A stretch of 64,000 nucleotides of DNA from Rhizobium sp. FKY42 (GCF_005222835.1 NZ_STGA01000003.1:1-64000); one strand, 5' to 3'. Shown: positions 17,931-27,278, counted from the stretch's first letter. Numbers and translations are program-made. The notes: generated by a model not told the origin, from the sequence alone.

Positions 17931-20900
17931 ATGTTTGATCAAGCTTGGCTTCGTGCCTCCAAGCAAATACTTGTCTGGCAGTCAGTGGGAGCCAGCCTAT
18001 ATCACCTGTCACAGAATGAGGCGGTGTGGGACGCGCTCATCCTTCCTCGCGCCAGTGAGGCATCGCGATCGCCCGATACTGATCCGCGCTTTAATCGGTC
18101 CCCGAACATTGATGCCTGGCTGGACAGGCCTGTTGCCCTCATCGAGGAGGCCGAACAACGCGTTCTGGTGTTCGACACCGCCAGCATCATCCTGAGATTG
18201 CTGTCGCCTTCGCCAACCCCTCTGGACGAGTTTCTGCCTCTGGCGCTTTCCATGGTTCGCACGCTCGCGGCCGTACATGCGGACGGTGCAGCGCTTGGAT
18301 CACTGCATCCCATCGACTTTGTGACTGATCGCCATGGTGGCCTCCGGTTGAGGGCAATGCCGGCGACGGCATCCGCGCAGACGCTCGGCGTGATTAATGA
18401 GATCATCTATCGCGCACCCGAGCAATTGAGACCTGTCGCCCCCCAATATGACGGTCGAAGTGACCTTTATGCGCTTGGAATGATCCTCTTCCGGCATTTG
18501 ACCGGCATCTTTCCGCTGGCGGCGAACTCGCCCGTCGAATGGCGCCACGCTCACCTCGCGCTTGCACCAATGGACGCAAGCAGCATGTTCTCAGATCTAC
18601 CGCAGGTGATCGGGCAGATCCTGAAGCGTCTGCTCGCCAAGGAACCGGCCGCTCGATACCAGACGGCCCTCGCGCTGGAGGTCGATCTTGCGCGCTGCGA
18701 ACAGGAGTGGCGGGAAAACCGCGCCATCAGCGATTTCGAACTCGGTCGCGTCGACGCACCCTTTGCGCAGCTCGGAACCTCAGCGCTATTTGGCCGTGGC
18801 GAGGAGGAACAGATCCTCGCCAACGTGCTCGACCGCTTTTTAGACCACCGCAAGCCGTCGATGATCTCGGTGCATGGCCAGCCCGGCGTTGGAAAGTCCA
18901 GCCTTATCCAAAGCCTCGGCAAGGAGGCAGCGGCAAAGGCACTGTTCATTCAGGGAAAGAGCGATCAGCATCAGTCTGAAGTCCCCTACGGCCCGGTCGT
19001 GCAGGCGATCAGCGCCTTCATCGACGAGGCGATGCGAGCCGACCATGCAACGCTTGCATCCCTTCGTAAGGCGCTGGCCCGCGAGCTACAGGGCAATGCA
19101 TCGCTGCTGCTCGACCTCCTGCCTTCAATGGAAGTCCTGACCGGGCCTCAGGCTATCAGGATCGAAGTCCCCGGTTCCATGGTCCAGCTGCGGCTGCAGC
19201 GGGCATTGCGCGCTGTGCTTTCGGTCGGTGCGGCGACGCTCAGTCCTGTGATCCTGTTTCTCGACGACGTGCAATGGGCCGATGAAGCCACTCGCTCCTT
19301 CCTCTCGGTCTTGGTGAGCGAGCCAGTCACGGGACTTCTCCTGATTTTCGCCCGTCGTGACCAGTCCGGAGAGGCGCAGGCCCTTTCAGACAGGCTGATG
19401 GCGGATGCACATGTCTCCATGGCGGAACTGGCCGAGCTTTCTTTGCGTCCGCTGTCGCTGCAGTCCACACGCCAGATGCTCCAGGCAATTTTCTCGGATG
19501 CGCCGGAGGGCCTCGGGGATTTGGCCGAACGGTTGCACGACAAGACAGGCGGAAATCCCTTCTATCTGCGCAGACTTCTTCAGGCCCTGGTGCAGGATGG
19601 CGTCGTCCATTTCTCCCCCGATGCACAGGCATGGCTATGCAGGGTCGAAGACGTGGCCCGCTATCCGGCAAGCGAAAATGTCATCTCCTTCGTCGCCGCC
19701 AGGCTCGAAAAGGAGGGGGCGGAAGCACTCGCTCTGCTGCAGACGATGGCCTGCATTGGCCCCGAAGCAGAGCGGGCAGTTCTTGCCGGTGCCCTTAGCT
19801 TGTCTCCTGATCGCCTTGCTCAGCTTGCAGCACCTCTGGCGCGCTCCGGTTTCGTCATCCTGTCCGCATCAAAGCTAAGCTTCGCCCACGACCGCATCCA
19901 GGAGGCGGCCTATTCGCTGATGGATGAGGCGACACGGCGAGATCGCCATCTCCATCTGGTCGATGTGATGATGTCGATGTGGGACACCAGCACCAACGCA
20001 GCTTTCGCGATCGCCAACCAGATCGAGCAATGCCGGGCCGAAAGCCTGACGATCGAAAAGCGCGCGGTGTTCATCGAGGCCCTGCTGTCGGCCCTTGCCC
20101 ATGCAAGACGCTCCGCAGCCTTCGGTCAGGCTGTTCGCTACGGTGAGACGGCGCTCAACCTCATCCAGGATGATCTATGGGTCGAGAACTACGCGTTAGC
20201 CTTCCACGCGCATATCCTCTACTGCGAGGCACTGCTTGGCGCCGCATCGCTCGAAGCGGCAGAGGTGAGGCTCAAACATCTCATGCACTATGCGCGATCG
20301 GCGCTCGACAGAAGTGCGGTCTTCCGCCTTCGCGCCAACCTGCTGACGCTGAAATCCGATTATGAAGGCGCGATCGACGAGGCGCTGCTGGGTCTCGAAG
20401 AGCTCGGTGTGAAGCTCGCGCGCGGCCCGAGTGAACCCGAGCAGGATGAGGCTTATCGAGCGATCCGGCGACGATTGGACGGGAAGCAGATTTCCGATCT
20501 CGAACATATGCCCGTCATGGAGGATCCGCGTATCCGGGCGGCCATGTCGCTGCTTGCACCGCTCATTTCATCGGTTTTCACGACAGACGGTCTGCGCTTC
20601 CTGCATCTGGCCAAGATGGTGGAACTGACGCTCGATCACGGGGCAAGCCCCGAATCCACCCATGGACTTGCCTGGTTCGGGGCGATCATCTCCGATAAAT
20701 ACGATGCCTATGCGGATGGTCTGGATTTCTGCCTCGCGGCTCGGGCGCTTGTCGACAAATACGGCTTCGAGGAGCACCGGACCTCAGTCCTGCTTGCCGT
20801 CGATCAGGTCTCGCCTTGGACCCGCTCTTTGCCCTACGCATTGGAGCGCGTGCGCGAAGCCATCGACGCCGCCCATGCCGCAGGCGACGTGGGCTGGATG

Positions 20901-23024
20901 TGCTATGCGCGCAACCACCTGGTTTCCGACCTCATTGCCATGGGTGAGGAGATCCCGACGATTCGGCGTGAGGCAGAAGAGGCGATCGCGGTCACCCGGC
21001 GCTTCGGATACACCGACATCGAACATATTCTGGCAGCCCAGCTCCGCCTGGTTGCCGACCTTGCGGACGGGCAGGGTGGCAATCCGTCGTCAACGGGCCT
21101 GACGCAGGATGCCCCAGTCGTTTCGCCCACCACAGCCTTCTGGGTGGCTTTCTATGAAGGCACCTCGCTCTACTACAATGGAGCCTATGTTGCAGCGGTT
21201 GAGAAGCTGGTTGCCGCCGATGCATTGAGCATCTTTCTATTGGCTCATATCGACACGGGTTTCTGCAAGTTCTATCTCGGCCTTGCTCTCGCCGCCGCTG
21301 ACTGCGACGCGTCTGCCGGGAAGCCTCACGATCGCAGGCTTGAGGAAGTCCGCACACGCCTTGCGCTCTGGGCAGGCCTCAATCCGCTGAACTTTGCCGA
21401 CAAGCTGTTGCTGCTCGATGCCGAGATCGCCCGCAGGAGCCGGAACTACGCTGAGGCTCTGGTTCTCTACGAAAAAGCGGCTGCCGCTGCCCGATCCTCC
21501 CACTTCGAGCATGAGCATGCGCTGGCGCTTGAACGGGCAGGACTCTGCTGCCTGGAAATGGGCAACCGGATCAGTGCCAATGCCTATCTGTCGCTGGCTT
21601 CGGAAGCCTATGAGCGCTGGGGTGCAGGGCACAAGGCAAGAAGCCTGAGGGCATCATCGAGGCTGGATACTGCCCTGCGTTCGCCGGTCTCTGCCGGCCT
21701 TGCCTCCGCTGCCGGCGATCTTGAGACAGTGCTCGGAACCTCTCTCGCGCTCTCGGAGGAAATCGTTCTCGACCGGGTCATCGAAACGCTGATGACCCGA
21801 ATGCTCATTCATGCCGGCGCCAATCGGGGGCTACTGCTGAAGATCGGAGATGGCAAGCTGGAGGCAGAGGCCTCCGCCTGGACCGAAGGCGACAGCGTTC
21901 GTGTCAGTACCATCGATCCGGATCGCTATGGTCTGAGCCCTCCCTATTCGGTGATTGACCGCGCATTGCAGACCCGAACGCCCTTCGTCATTTCCGGCTC
22001 CGATTTTGGCGCCTGGACCGCCGATCAGGTCTCCGCGACAGGTCGGTCGATCCTCTGCGTACCACTTTTGCGGCGGGGTGAACTCACTGGCCTTCTCTGC
22101 CTCCAGAACGACTATCTGGAGGGCGTATTCGCCGCTGACACAGTGGCACTCCTCAAGCTCCTGGCCGCACAGGCAGCAATTTCGCTCGAGAACGCACGCC
22201 TCTATACCCGACTGCTACAGGAAAACGAGCTTCGCTCCCGGAGCGAACAGGCGCTTGCAGGTGCGAGAGCTGAGCTTGAAAAGAATGCCCGCCTGACCCT
22301 GCTGGGCGGTATCGCCGCCTCAGTCACGCATGAACTCGGCCAGCCCCTGTCTGCCATTGCATCAAACGCAGGCGCCGGACTTCGCTGGCTCAGCCGCGCC
22401 GAACCGGACATCGCGGAAACGCTGAGCGTGCTTGCCGAAATCGAGACCAGCGTCACGCGCGCCCACGACATCATTCGTGCACTACGTGCTCTTTCCAAAC
22501 AGGCCCCTAAGGTAGAACAGCCCGTCGACATCGATGAAGTCATCCAGGAAGTCCTGCGCATTGCACGCTCCGAGATTTCAAACCAAGGCACCGAGGTTCG
22601 CCTTGACCTTGCAGCAGGCGGTGCGATGGTTTGGGGCGATGCGACTCAATTGAAGCAGGTCGTCTTGAATCTCCTCCATAATGGCATGGAGGCGATGAAC
22701 GATCTTCCCGAACAAAGACGTACGATCGATCTTGTCTCGAGGCGTACCTCAACCGAGATCTTGGTCACTGTGCGAGACTTCGGCAAAGGAATCGCGCCGG
22801 AGATCGCAGCGCAGATTTTTGAGCCGATGTTCACGACGAAAACTACGGGCATGGGCATGGGACTTGCGATCTGCAAGTCAATTGTCGAGGCCCATCATGG
22901 TGTCCTGACCGCTGTTGCCGAGGCCGTCGGAACCAGTTTCAGCTTTGTTATTCCGTTGAGCTCGAGCGCGATCCTCCTTGACGATCAGATTTTTGCCAAC
23001 GAGCACAGGCGATCGCCTGTATAA
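17931..23024 (+). CDS. Trifunctional Ser/Thr-kinase-like / AAA ATPase / GAF / histidine kinase
   Basis: A 1697-residue cytoplasmic sensor. Residues 1-270 have the protein-kinase C-lobe signatures YRAPEQL and DLYALGMILFRHLTG, but the catalytic loop reads LGSLHPIDFV where HRDLKPxN is expected and no DFG is seen, so phosphotransfer is doubtful. An ATPase follows with Walker A GQPGVGKSS (about 316) and Walker B ILFLDDVQWAD (about 440), then a long helical/TPR-like part (about 680-1230), a GAF domain (about 1250-1420), a coiled coil, and a histidine kinase with H-box SVTHELGQPL (about 1468), N-box NLLHNGMEAM, DFGKGIAPE and TTGMGMGLAI. No membrane segments. It probably feeds the FixJ-like regulators at 9347 and 10070. 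Confidence 0.9.
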   Translation: MFDQAWLRASKQILVWQSVGASLYHLSQNEAVWDALILPRASEASRSPDTDPRFNRSPNIDAWLDRPVALIEEAEQRVLVFDTASIILRLLSPSPTPLDEFLPLALSMVRTLAAVHADGAALGSLHPIDFVTDRHGGLRLRAMPATASAQTLGVINEIIYRAPEQLRPVAPQYDGRSDLYALGMILFRHLTGIFPLAANSPVEWRHAHLALAPMDASSMFSDLPQVIGQILKRLLAKEPAARYQTALALEVDLARCEQEWRENRAISDFELGRVDAPFAQLGTSALFGRGEEEQILANVLDRFLDHRKPSMISVHGQPGVGKSSLIQSLGKEAAAKALFIQGKSDQHQSEVPYGPVVQAISAFIDEAMRADHATLASLRKALARELQGNASLLLDLLPSMEVLTGPQAIRIEVPGSMVQLRLQRALRAVLSVGAATLSPVILFLDDVQWADEATRSFLSVLVSEPVTGLLLIFARRDQSGEAQALSDRLMADAHVSMAELAELSLRPLSLQSTRQMLQAIFSDAPEGLGDLAERLHDKTGGNPFYLRRLLQALVQDGVVHFSPDAQAWLCRVEDVARYPASENVISFVAARLEKEGAEALALLQTMACIGPEAERAVLAGALSLSPDRLAQLAAPLARSGFVILSASKLSFAHDRIQEAAYSLMDEATRRDRHLHLVDVMMSMWDTSTNAAFAIANQIEQCRAESLTIEKRAVFIEALLSALAHARRSAAFGQAVRYGETALNLIQDDLWVENYALAFHAHILYCEALLGAASLEAAEVRLKHLMHYARSALDRSAVFRLRANLLTLKSDYEGAIDEALLGLEELGVKLARGPSEPEQDEAYRAIRRRLDGKQISDLEHMPVMEDPRIRAAMSLLAPLISSVFTTDGLRFLHLAKMVELTLDHGASPESTHGLAWFGAIISDKYDAYADGLDFCLAARALVDKYGFEEHRTSVLLAVDQVSPWTRSLPYALERVREAIDAAHAAGDVGWMCYARNHLVSDLIAMGEEIPTIRREAEEAIAVTRRFGYTDIEHILAAQLRLVADLADGQGGNPSSTGLTQDAPVVSPTTAFWVAFYEGTSLYYNGAYVAAVEKLVAADALSIFLLAHIDTGFCKFYLGLALAAADCDASAGKPHDRRLEEVRTRLALWAGLNPLNFADKLLLLDAEIARRSRNYAEALVLYEKAAAAARSSHFEHEHALALERAGLCCLEMGNRISANAYLSLASEAYERWGAGHKARSLRASSRLDTALRSPVSAGLASAAGDLETVLGTSLALSEEIVLDRVIETLMTRMLIHAGANRGLLLKIGDGKLEAEASAWTEGDSVRVSTIDPDRYGLSPPYSVIDRALQTRTPFVISGSDFGAWTADQVSATGRSILCVPLLRRGELTGLLCLQNDYLEGVFAADTVALLKLLAAQAAISLENARLYTRLLQENELRSRSEQALAGARAELEKNARLTLLGGIAASVTHELGQPLSAIASNAGAGLRWLSRAEPDIAETLSVLAEIETSVTRAHDIIRALRALSKQAPKVEQPVDIDEVIQEVLRIARSEISNQGTEVRLDLAAGGAMVWGDATQLKQVVLNLLHNGMEAMNDLPEQRRTIDLVSRRTSTEILVTVRDFGKGIAPEIAAQIFEPMFTTKTTGMGMGLAICKSIVEAHHGVLTAVAEAVGTSFSFVIPLSSSAILLDDQIFANEHRRSPV

Positions 23025-23032
23025 CGTTGCGT

Positions 23033-23344
23033 TCAGGCAGGTAGGTCTTCGCTCGATATCACCCTCAGGCATGCCTCAACGCTGGCGGCACCCAGAAAGA
23101 CCGACATCTCGAGCAGAACACGCTTTTGGCTGACAGTCAGCAGGTCGAAGCTCCAGCCGATCATCTTGCTCAACGTGCGGTGACGCTCCGGCCAGTTGGT
23201 CGGCATGAGATCCATCATCTCGAAATTTTCGCGCAAAAGCACGTCGAGATCGTGAACGCCAAAAATGGAAAGATGCGCGCAGGCAATCTCGATCGCCAAC
23301 GGTATCCCATCGAGCCGCCGGCAGATCTCGGCGACGCTGGCCAT
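23033..23344 (-). pseudogene. C-terminal fragment of a winged-helix/ATPase regulator
   Basis: The 103 codons encode VAEICRRLDGIPLAIEIACA, later TLSKMIGWSFDLLTVSQKRV and LLEMSVFLGAASVEACLRVI. This matches the part after the nucleotide-binding domain in large predicted ATPase regulators (COG3903 type). The DNA-binding and Walker regions and the long C-terminus are missing, so only a relic remains. It ends nine bases from the stop of the large kinase gene on the other strand. Confidence 0.7.
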
Positions 23345-23391
23345 TCACCTCTTGATTCAATGGTTTGCAGAGCTGGACCCGCTAGGACAGG

Positions 23392-23847
23392 TCATACATG
23401 GGTAAGCGCGTTTACTGCTTCCGATGCCGACGAGTTTTTGGCTGCTAGCTCTTCCAGGCTCATATTGTCGAGAATGGTTGCAATGGCGTCGCGGACGTCA
23501 GTCATGGCCGCTCTGATCTGACAGTCTTCGGGATGATCGCAGTCATCACACGGCTCGAAGGCCGTCTTGCTGGCACATCGAATGGGAGCCAGCGGCCCGT
23601 CGAGGATCCTGATGGCATGTCCTATGAAAATTTCGCGTGCCGGCTTTGACAAGGCATAACCGCCTCCGGGCCCCTTTTTCGACCGCAGCAATCCACCATT
23701 GCGAAGCTCTAGAAGGATCGTGTCGAGGAACTTTTTCGATATGTTGTTCTGTGCGGCAATGTCGGCCACAAAAGCGGTTTCACCACTTTGCAGGCGCGCA
23801 AGATGAATGAGGGCCTTGAGCCCGTATTTGCCCTTTTTCGTCAACAT
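23392..23847 (-). CDS. Rrf2-family regulator with a C-terminal cysteine cluster
   Basis: About 151 residues. The N-terminal winged helix is typical of Rrf2 (MLTKKGKYGLKALIHLARLQ; NNISKKFLDTILLELRNGGL; KKGPGGGYAL). The second half has the cysteines RCASKTAFEPCDDCDHPEDC, positioned as in IscR/NsrR-like proteins, so an Fe-S cluster or thiol switch is likely. The ATG at 23847 begins exactly at the conserved N-terminus; the open frame extends 21 codons further up. No obvious partner gene is adjacent. Confidence 0.88.
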   Translation of the reverse strand: MLTKKGKYGLKALIHLARLQSGETAFVADIAAQNNISKKFLDTILLELRNGGLLRSKKGPGGGYALSKPAREIFIGHAIRILDGPLAPIRCASKTAFEPCDDCDHPEDCQIRAAMTDVRDAIATILDNMSLEELAAKNSSASEAVNALTHV

Positions 23848-24022
23848 ACCTGAATGCTTCTCGCTGCGCGACGTTGAGGGGATATAGGACGGAAACGAGG
23901 GGCATCGCAAGAAGCTTCGCTAGAAAAGCAATAAGCATCTTTGATGCAATCCCTCGGTTTTGCGTGAGGGGCTGGTCTCATAATTCGAACTGCTCACGCC
24001 TCAACGCAGTAATTGAGGTTAT

Positions 24023-24288
24023 ACCAAATGTCGATGATAGGGACCGATTTCGCCGGAGCGATTTTGGTTTGCGGCGAGAAGAAAACCAAAGTCGGACCTG
24101 AAGGTCCGGCGCGGATTTCGACGACGTCCGAAGACCAAAAGCGCCCGGTCCTCTGGATGGGCCGGATTTCCTTCACCGACATTGTCGCAATCCTCGACCG
24201 ATGCAGGAGCATCGCTCTCCGGTATGTGTCCCACGTCGGATGAAGGCCTCCGGTCCCACGCAATCGGTTCCTATCATCGACATTTGGT
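24023..24288. mobile_element. 266-bp MITE-like element with 27-bp terminal inverted repeats
   Basis: Left end 24023-24049 and right end 24262-24288 are inverted copies of ACCAAATGTCGATGATAGG followed by one variable base and ACCGATT (26 of 27 identical). The interior has further small palindromes (for example GGACCTGAAGGTCC) but no transposase. GTTA occurs at 24018-24021 and again at 24289-24292, which could be a target duplication offset by one base. Short open frames cross the element on both strands, but none looks like a protein. It lies upstream of the ChaC-like gene and fills most of the 478-base gap after the Rrf2 gene. Confidence 0.6.
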
Positions 24289-24325
24289 GTTACTCGGTAC
24301 TTCAGCAACTCGGACGGTTTCCGGG

Positions 24326-25063
24326 ATGACAAATAGTGCGCATTCGCTGTTGACAGTGGCAGGCGACGGCATCCGTTCCGCCGGCCCGGTTGGCTCCGCA
24401 AGGACACTGAGGGCTGTCGAAGAGGAAGGCCCGGAGCCAAGATGGACGCCCATCTCGTCTGATCAGCTCGATGGGCTGCTGTGGCGTATTGAGAAGGAAG
24501 CGGGCGATGGGGAGATCTGGGTCTTCGCCTACGGATCACTGATGTGGAATCCCAGGTTTGAGATAGCGGCAACAGACGATGCTGTCGCCTTCGGCTGGCA
24601 TCGCGCGTTTTCGCTGCGGATCGAGTGGCTGCGGGCCACCTCGGAGGCGCCGGGTCTGATGCTTGCCCTTCGGCAAGGGGGAAGCTGTTCCGGTCTCATT
24701 CTCAAACTCTCTCACGCTACGCAGAGGCAAGATCTCCGCACGCTTCTAGGGCGTGAAATCCGGTATGCCGACGTCTGCGACGTGGTCCGCTGGATCACGG
24801 TCAGAACCCAGACAGGAAATCGTCGCGCATTGGCGTTCTGGGCCTGCCCCAGGCAGTCTCACCTGGCGGAGAATGTGCCTCTCGAGGAGGCAGCCGGGTT
24901 GATCGCTCAGGCCTGTGGACCGGCCGGATCCTGTGCACAGTATCTGCAGCGCACGGTTCTCGATCTGGCGGAACGCCGGATTTTCGACCGTAACCTTTGG
25001 CAATTGCAAAGGATCGTGGCGGCAAAGCTTCAGGCTCTTCCGGCACCCATCAATCCGGCATGA
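24326..25063 (+). CDS. ChaC-like gamma-glutamylcyclotransferase
   Basis: About 245 residues. It has the substrate-binding loop VFAYGSLMWNP, the HRAFSLRIEW stretch and a glutamate in ATSEAPGLMLAL at the place of the catalytic acid of ChaC proteins. Enzymes of this family release 5-oxoproline from glutathione or related gamma-glutamyl compounds. The last residues (IFDRNLWQLQRIVAAKLQ) match the usual C-terminus. The N-terminal about 45 residues before the domain are poorly conserved; ATG 24326 avoids starting inside the inverted-repeat element. A 5-oxoprolinase operon is present at 59293-63974, which would use the product. Confidence 0.82.
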   Translation: MTNSAHSLLTVAGDGIRSAGPVGSARTLRAVEEEGPEPRWTPISSDQLDGLLWRIEKEAGDGEIWVFAYGSLMWNPRFEIAATDDAVAFGWHRAFSLRIEWLRATSEAPGLMLALRQGGSCSGLILKLSHATQRQDLRTLLGREIRYADVCDVVRWITVRTQTGNRRALAFWACPRQSHLAENVPLEEAAGLIAQACGPAGSCAQYLQRTVLDLAERRIFDRNLWQLQRIVAAKLQALPAPINPA

Positions 25064-25646
25064 CCATGTGTGCAGCCACCTGTTCCTCGAAGAATTTGGA
25101 GAAAGAGGCGATACGAGGCGGCAATGCCTGATAGGGCGGATAGTAGAGCGTCAACCACAGATCCGGCGGCGTCCACCCCTTGAAGACATGGACGAGGCGA
25201 CCGCTGTGGATATGCTCCGCGATATTGAAGCCAGGAAGCAAGGCGACACCGGCGCCATCTGCGGCCATGTCCGCCAATACCTCGCCACTATTGGCACTGA
25301 ACGCCCTTCCGGCAGAAATCACAATGCTCGAGCCGCCATCAGACAGAACCCAGTTCTCCCGCCGGCTTTCCCCGCTATAGGCCAGGCAGTCGTCTGGCGT
25401 CAGTTCATTCGGATGCGACATGTCAACGAAGCGGCTGCCGGGGGCTGCAACCAGAATACGTGGCACGACGCGGATCTTCCTCCAGATCGTAAACTTGTCG
25501 GAAGGCTGCGATGAGATACGGATTGCGAGGTCATAGTCATCATCGACGATGTTTACCAGCCCGTCTGAAAGGGAGGTCTCGAAGCACATCTTCGGATGTT
25601 TCGCCTTGAAGCTGGACAGGATCGGCGGCAGCACGACATTTCCGAA
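25050..25646 (-). pseudogene. LysR-family regulator lacking its DNA-binding domain
   Basis: The frame encodes the LysR substrate-binding domain from FGNVVLPPILSSFKAKHP through YDLAIRIS, ending VAAHMVMPD. The winged helix that should precede it is absent: the homology stops abruptly at about 25646, where the opposite strand turns into an ABC-transporter ATPase fragment. The gene has been cut by a recombination event. Its 3' end overlaps the ChaC-like gene by 14 bases in a convergent arrangement. Confidence 0.8.
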
Positions 25647-25648
25647 CC

Positions 25649-25852
25649 ATGCGCAAACTCGCCGCTGAGGGCCTCGGAATTCTTTTCGTTACCTCGGATC
25701 TGCAAGAGATCCTCGCCCTCTCCGATCGCATTCTCGTCATGGCGAATAGCAGGCTGACCGGCGACTTTCCGGCCGGTGCCGCGGCAGCGGAGGCGATCTC
25801 CGCCGCGACGCCCAATCTGAACAAGGTCAAATCCTCATCAGCAGTCCTGTAA
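25649..25852 (+). pseudogene. 3' end of a sugar ABC transporter ATPase (RbsA/MglA type)
   Basis: The 67 codons read RKLAAEGLGILFVTSDLQEI, then LALSDRILVMANSRLTGDFP. This is the region after Walker B in the second ATPase half of ribose/galactose-type ATP-binding proteins, up to the natural stop. Everything upstream is missing. It joins the truncated LysR gene back to back, marking a deletion or insertion junction. Confidence 0.75.
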
Positions 25853-25917
25853 TCACCCAAGGCAGCAAAGCCGTCGACCCATCGTCGCAAACCTCTGCGC
25901 TGCTGCGTCTCTTGAAG

Positions 25918-26310
25918 ATGCGAACCTTTGTCGCCCCTATCCTTGTCTTAGCACTCTTTGCGTTCGCCGCGCCAAATTTCCTGACCGAGGCGAACATGCT
26001 GATCATATCGAAACATGTGGCGCTCAACGCGCTGCTTGCGGTCGGAATGACCTTCGTCATCGTTTCTGGCGTTATTGATCTTTCAGTTGGTTCGATCGTC
26101 GACCTCTGTGCCATGGTCGTTAGCTGGCGGGTGCTATACGGCATCGACCGGCGGATCGGCTGGAGCCTGCAGTCAACACGCTCGAGATCTGGCTGATTGT
26201 CGCCGCTGCAGGTGTTTTCATCGGGTTGATCAACGGACTGCTCATTACAAAGCTCAATGTTGCGCCTTTCATCGCCACGCTTTATGTCGCCCGCGGTGCG
26301 GCGTGGAAGT
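25918..26310 (+). pseudogene. Sugar ABC transporter permease (RbsC type), frameshifted and truncated
   Basis: The N-terminus MRTFVAPILVLALFAFAAPN and VGMTFVIVSGVIDLSVGSIV is the classic RbsC-type permease start. After about 26150 the homology switches frame (LEIWLIVAAAGVFIGLINGL, LITKLNVAPFIATL) and then ends near 26310, where a few codons (GT of the usual ATLGTLYVARG) are also missing. Two thirds of the permease is lost. It would have been the next gene of the operon whose ATPase end lies at 25649-25852. Confidence 0.75.
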
Positions 26311-26338
26311 ACTCGTGGCAACGTGACAAGCGTTCACT

Positions 26339-27010
26339 TCAGGCGAATAAGCCTTGTGGAGTTTTCTCCGATGTCTTCGCAAAATGACTGAGATCCGACG
26401 TCAGTCGATCGATCTTCCCCTGATGAACGGCTGTGAGGAAGTCACGAAGTGGACGATCATTGTATTCAGCCAGAACCGGTCGATAGGCCTTTAGGGCACG
26501 AGCCGTCATCAAGGAGCCATAACCCTGCGGTTGCGGCCGGACCCGATAATGGTTTTCAACGAGATCGGGCCAGGCGTCGGCAAGGAACGTGATCGCAAGA
26601 GCAATCTTGCGCTCATATGTCGAGCGTAAGGTTTCCGCATCGATATCGAAGCAGTCAACCAACCGCTTCTGGAAGATGATGTCACCCCTGTCGTATTCAG
26701 ACGAGATTTCATGGATGCTCAATCCGTGCGGTTCACCATTCAGCCAGGCCGTCAAGTTGGGATTTAGGCCCCGACCATAAGGGAGAAGGCTAGTGTGCAG
26801 GTTGATTGCGCGGATGCCCGCCATCTGTGGATGGTCCACTGGCAAATGGCGGTTATATCCGAAGCTTATAAGCAGATCGAACGGCTGCGATTTATGATCC
26901 TCAATCGGATCATAACCTGAAAACTGGCTCACATAGCGAACCGTTGCGTTGGTGGCAGGCAAAGCATACGCAATGGCTTCCGAGAACTGGCTCAGTACTA
27001 GGATGTTCAT
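26339..27010 (-). CDS. Formyltransferase-fold enzyme of the NRPS cluster
   Basis: This 223-residue protein has the formyl-transferase fold: an N-terminal MNILVLSQFSEAIAYALPAT strand-helix, the catalytic INLHTSLLPYGRGLNPNL (Asn-His) and the aspartate in EYDRGDIIFQK. These residues in methionyl-tRNA formyltransferase and PurN use 10-formyltetrahydrofolate to formylate an amine. It is much shorter than Fmt and lacks the tRNA-binding domain, so a small-molecule substrate is likely. It is the last gene of the minus-strand NRPS operon, 58 bases after the tautomerase. It may N-formylate the product; the formyltransferase in the gvg locus for formylaminooxyvinylglycine is a possible parallel. Function inferred. 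Confidence 0.82.
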   Translation of the reverse strand: MNILVLSQFSEAIAYALPATNATVRYVSQFSGYDPIEDHKSQPFDLLISFGYNRHLPVDHPQMAGIRAINLHTSLLPYGRGLNPNLTAWLNGEPHGLSIHEISSEYDRGDIIFQKRLVDCFDIDAETLRSTYERKIALAITFLADAWPDLVENHYRVRPQPQGYGSLMTARALKAYRPVLAEYNDRPLRDFLTAVHQGKIDRLTSDLSHFAKTSEKTPQGLFA

Positions 27011-27068
27011 CGAAGGTCAGTTCCCTGCTGGCTTCAAGGCTCTATCAGGTCGCGGTGCAAGCATGCCC

Positions 27069-27278
27069 TTAGGTTTGCTTGGACTGTAGGTTGCGCTTGA
27101 TTTCAGCGACGCTTAGGCCGCCCACGGCAATATGCGTATCAGGGAGTTCATGGATCGAAACGAAGTAAAGATGCTTCGGAATACCGGTGACTTCGACTGC
27201 CACGTCAGTGAGGCGGGTTAAGAGTTCTGCCTTGACGTCTTCGCTCATGGCGCCTGCTTCGAACGTGATAACGGGCAT
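27069..27278 (-). CDS. 4-oxalocrotonate tautomerase-like protein
   Basis: The 69-residue protein begins MPVITFEAGAMSEDVKAELL, giving the N-terminal proline that is the general base in the 4-OT superfamily once Met is removed, and continues TRLTDVAVEVTGIPKHLYFV. Size and pattern fit small tautomerases acting as hexamers or dimers. It starts 89 bases after the NRPS stop. In an oxyvinylglycine-type pathway it could shift an enol/imine double bond; this is inference from context. Confidence 0.8.
   Translation of the reverse strand: MPVITFEAGAMSEDVKAELLTRLTDVAVEVTGIPKHLYFVSIHELPDTHIAVGGLSVAEIKRNLQSKQT

Noticed and set aside
23994..24572. 192-codon minus-strand frame over the inverted-repeat element
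   Set aside because: It crosses both ends of a non-coding repeat and the start of the ChaC-like gene and has no recognisable domain.
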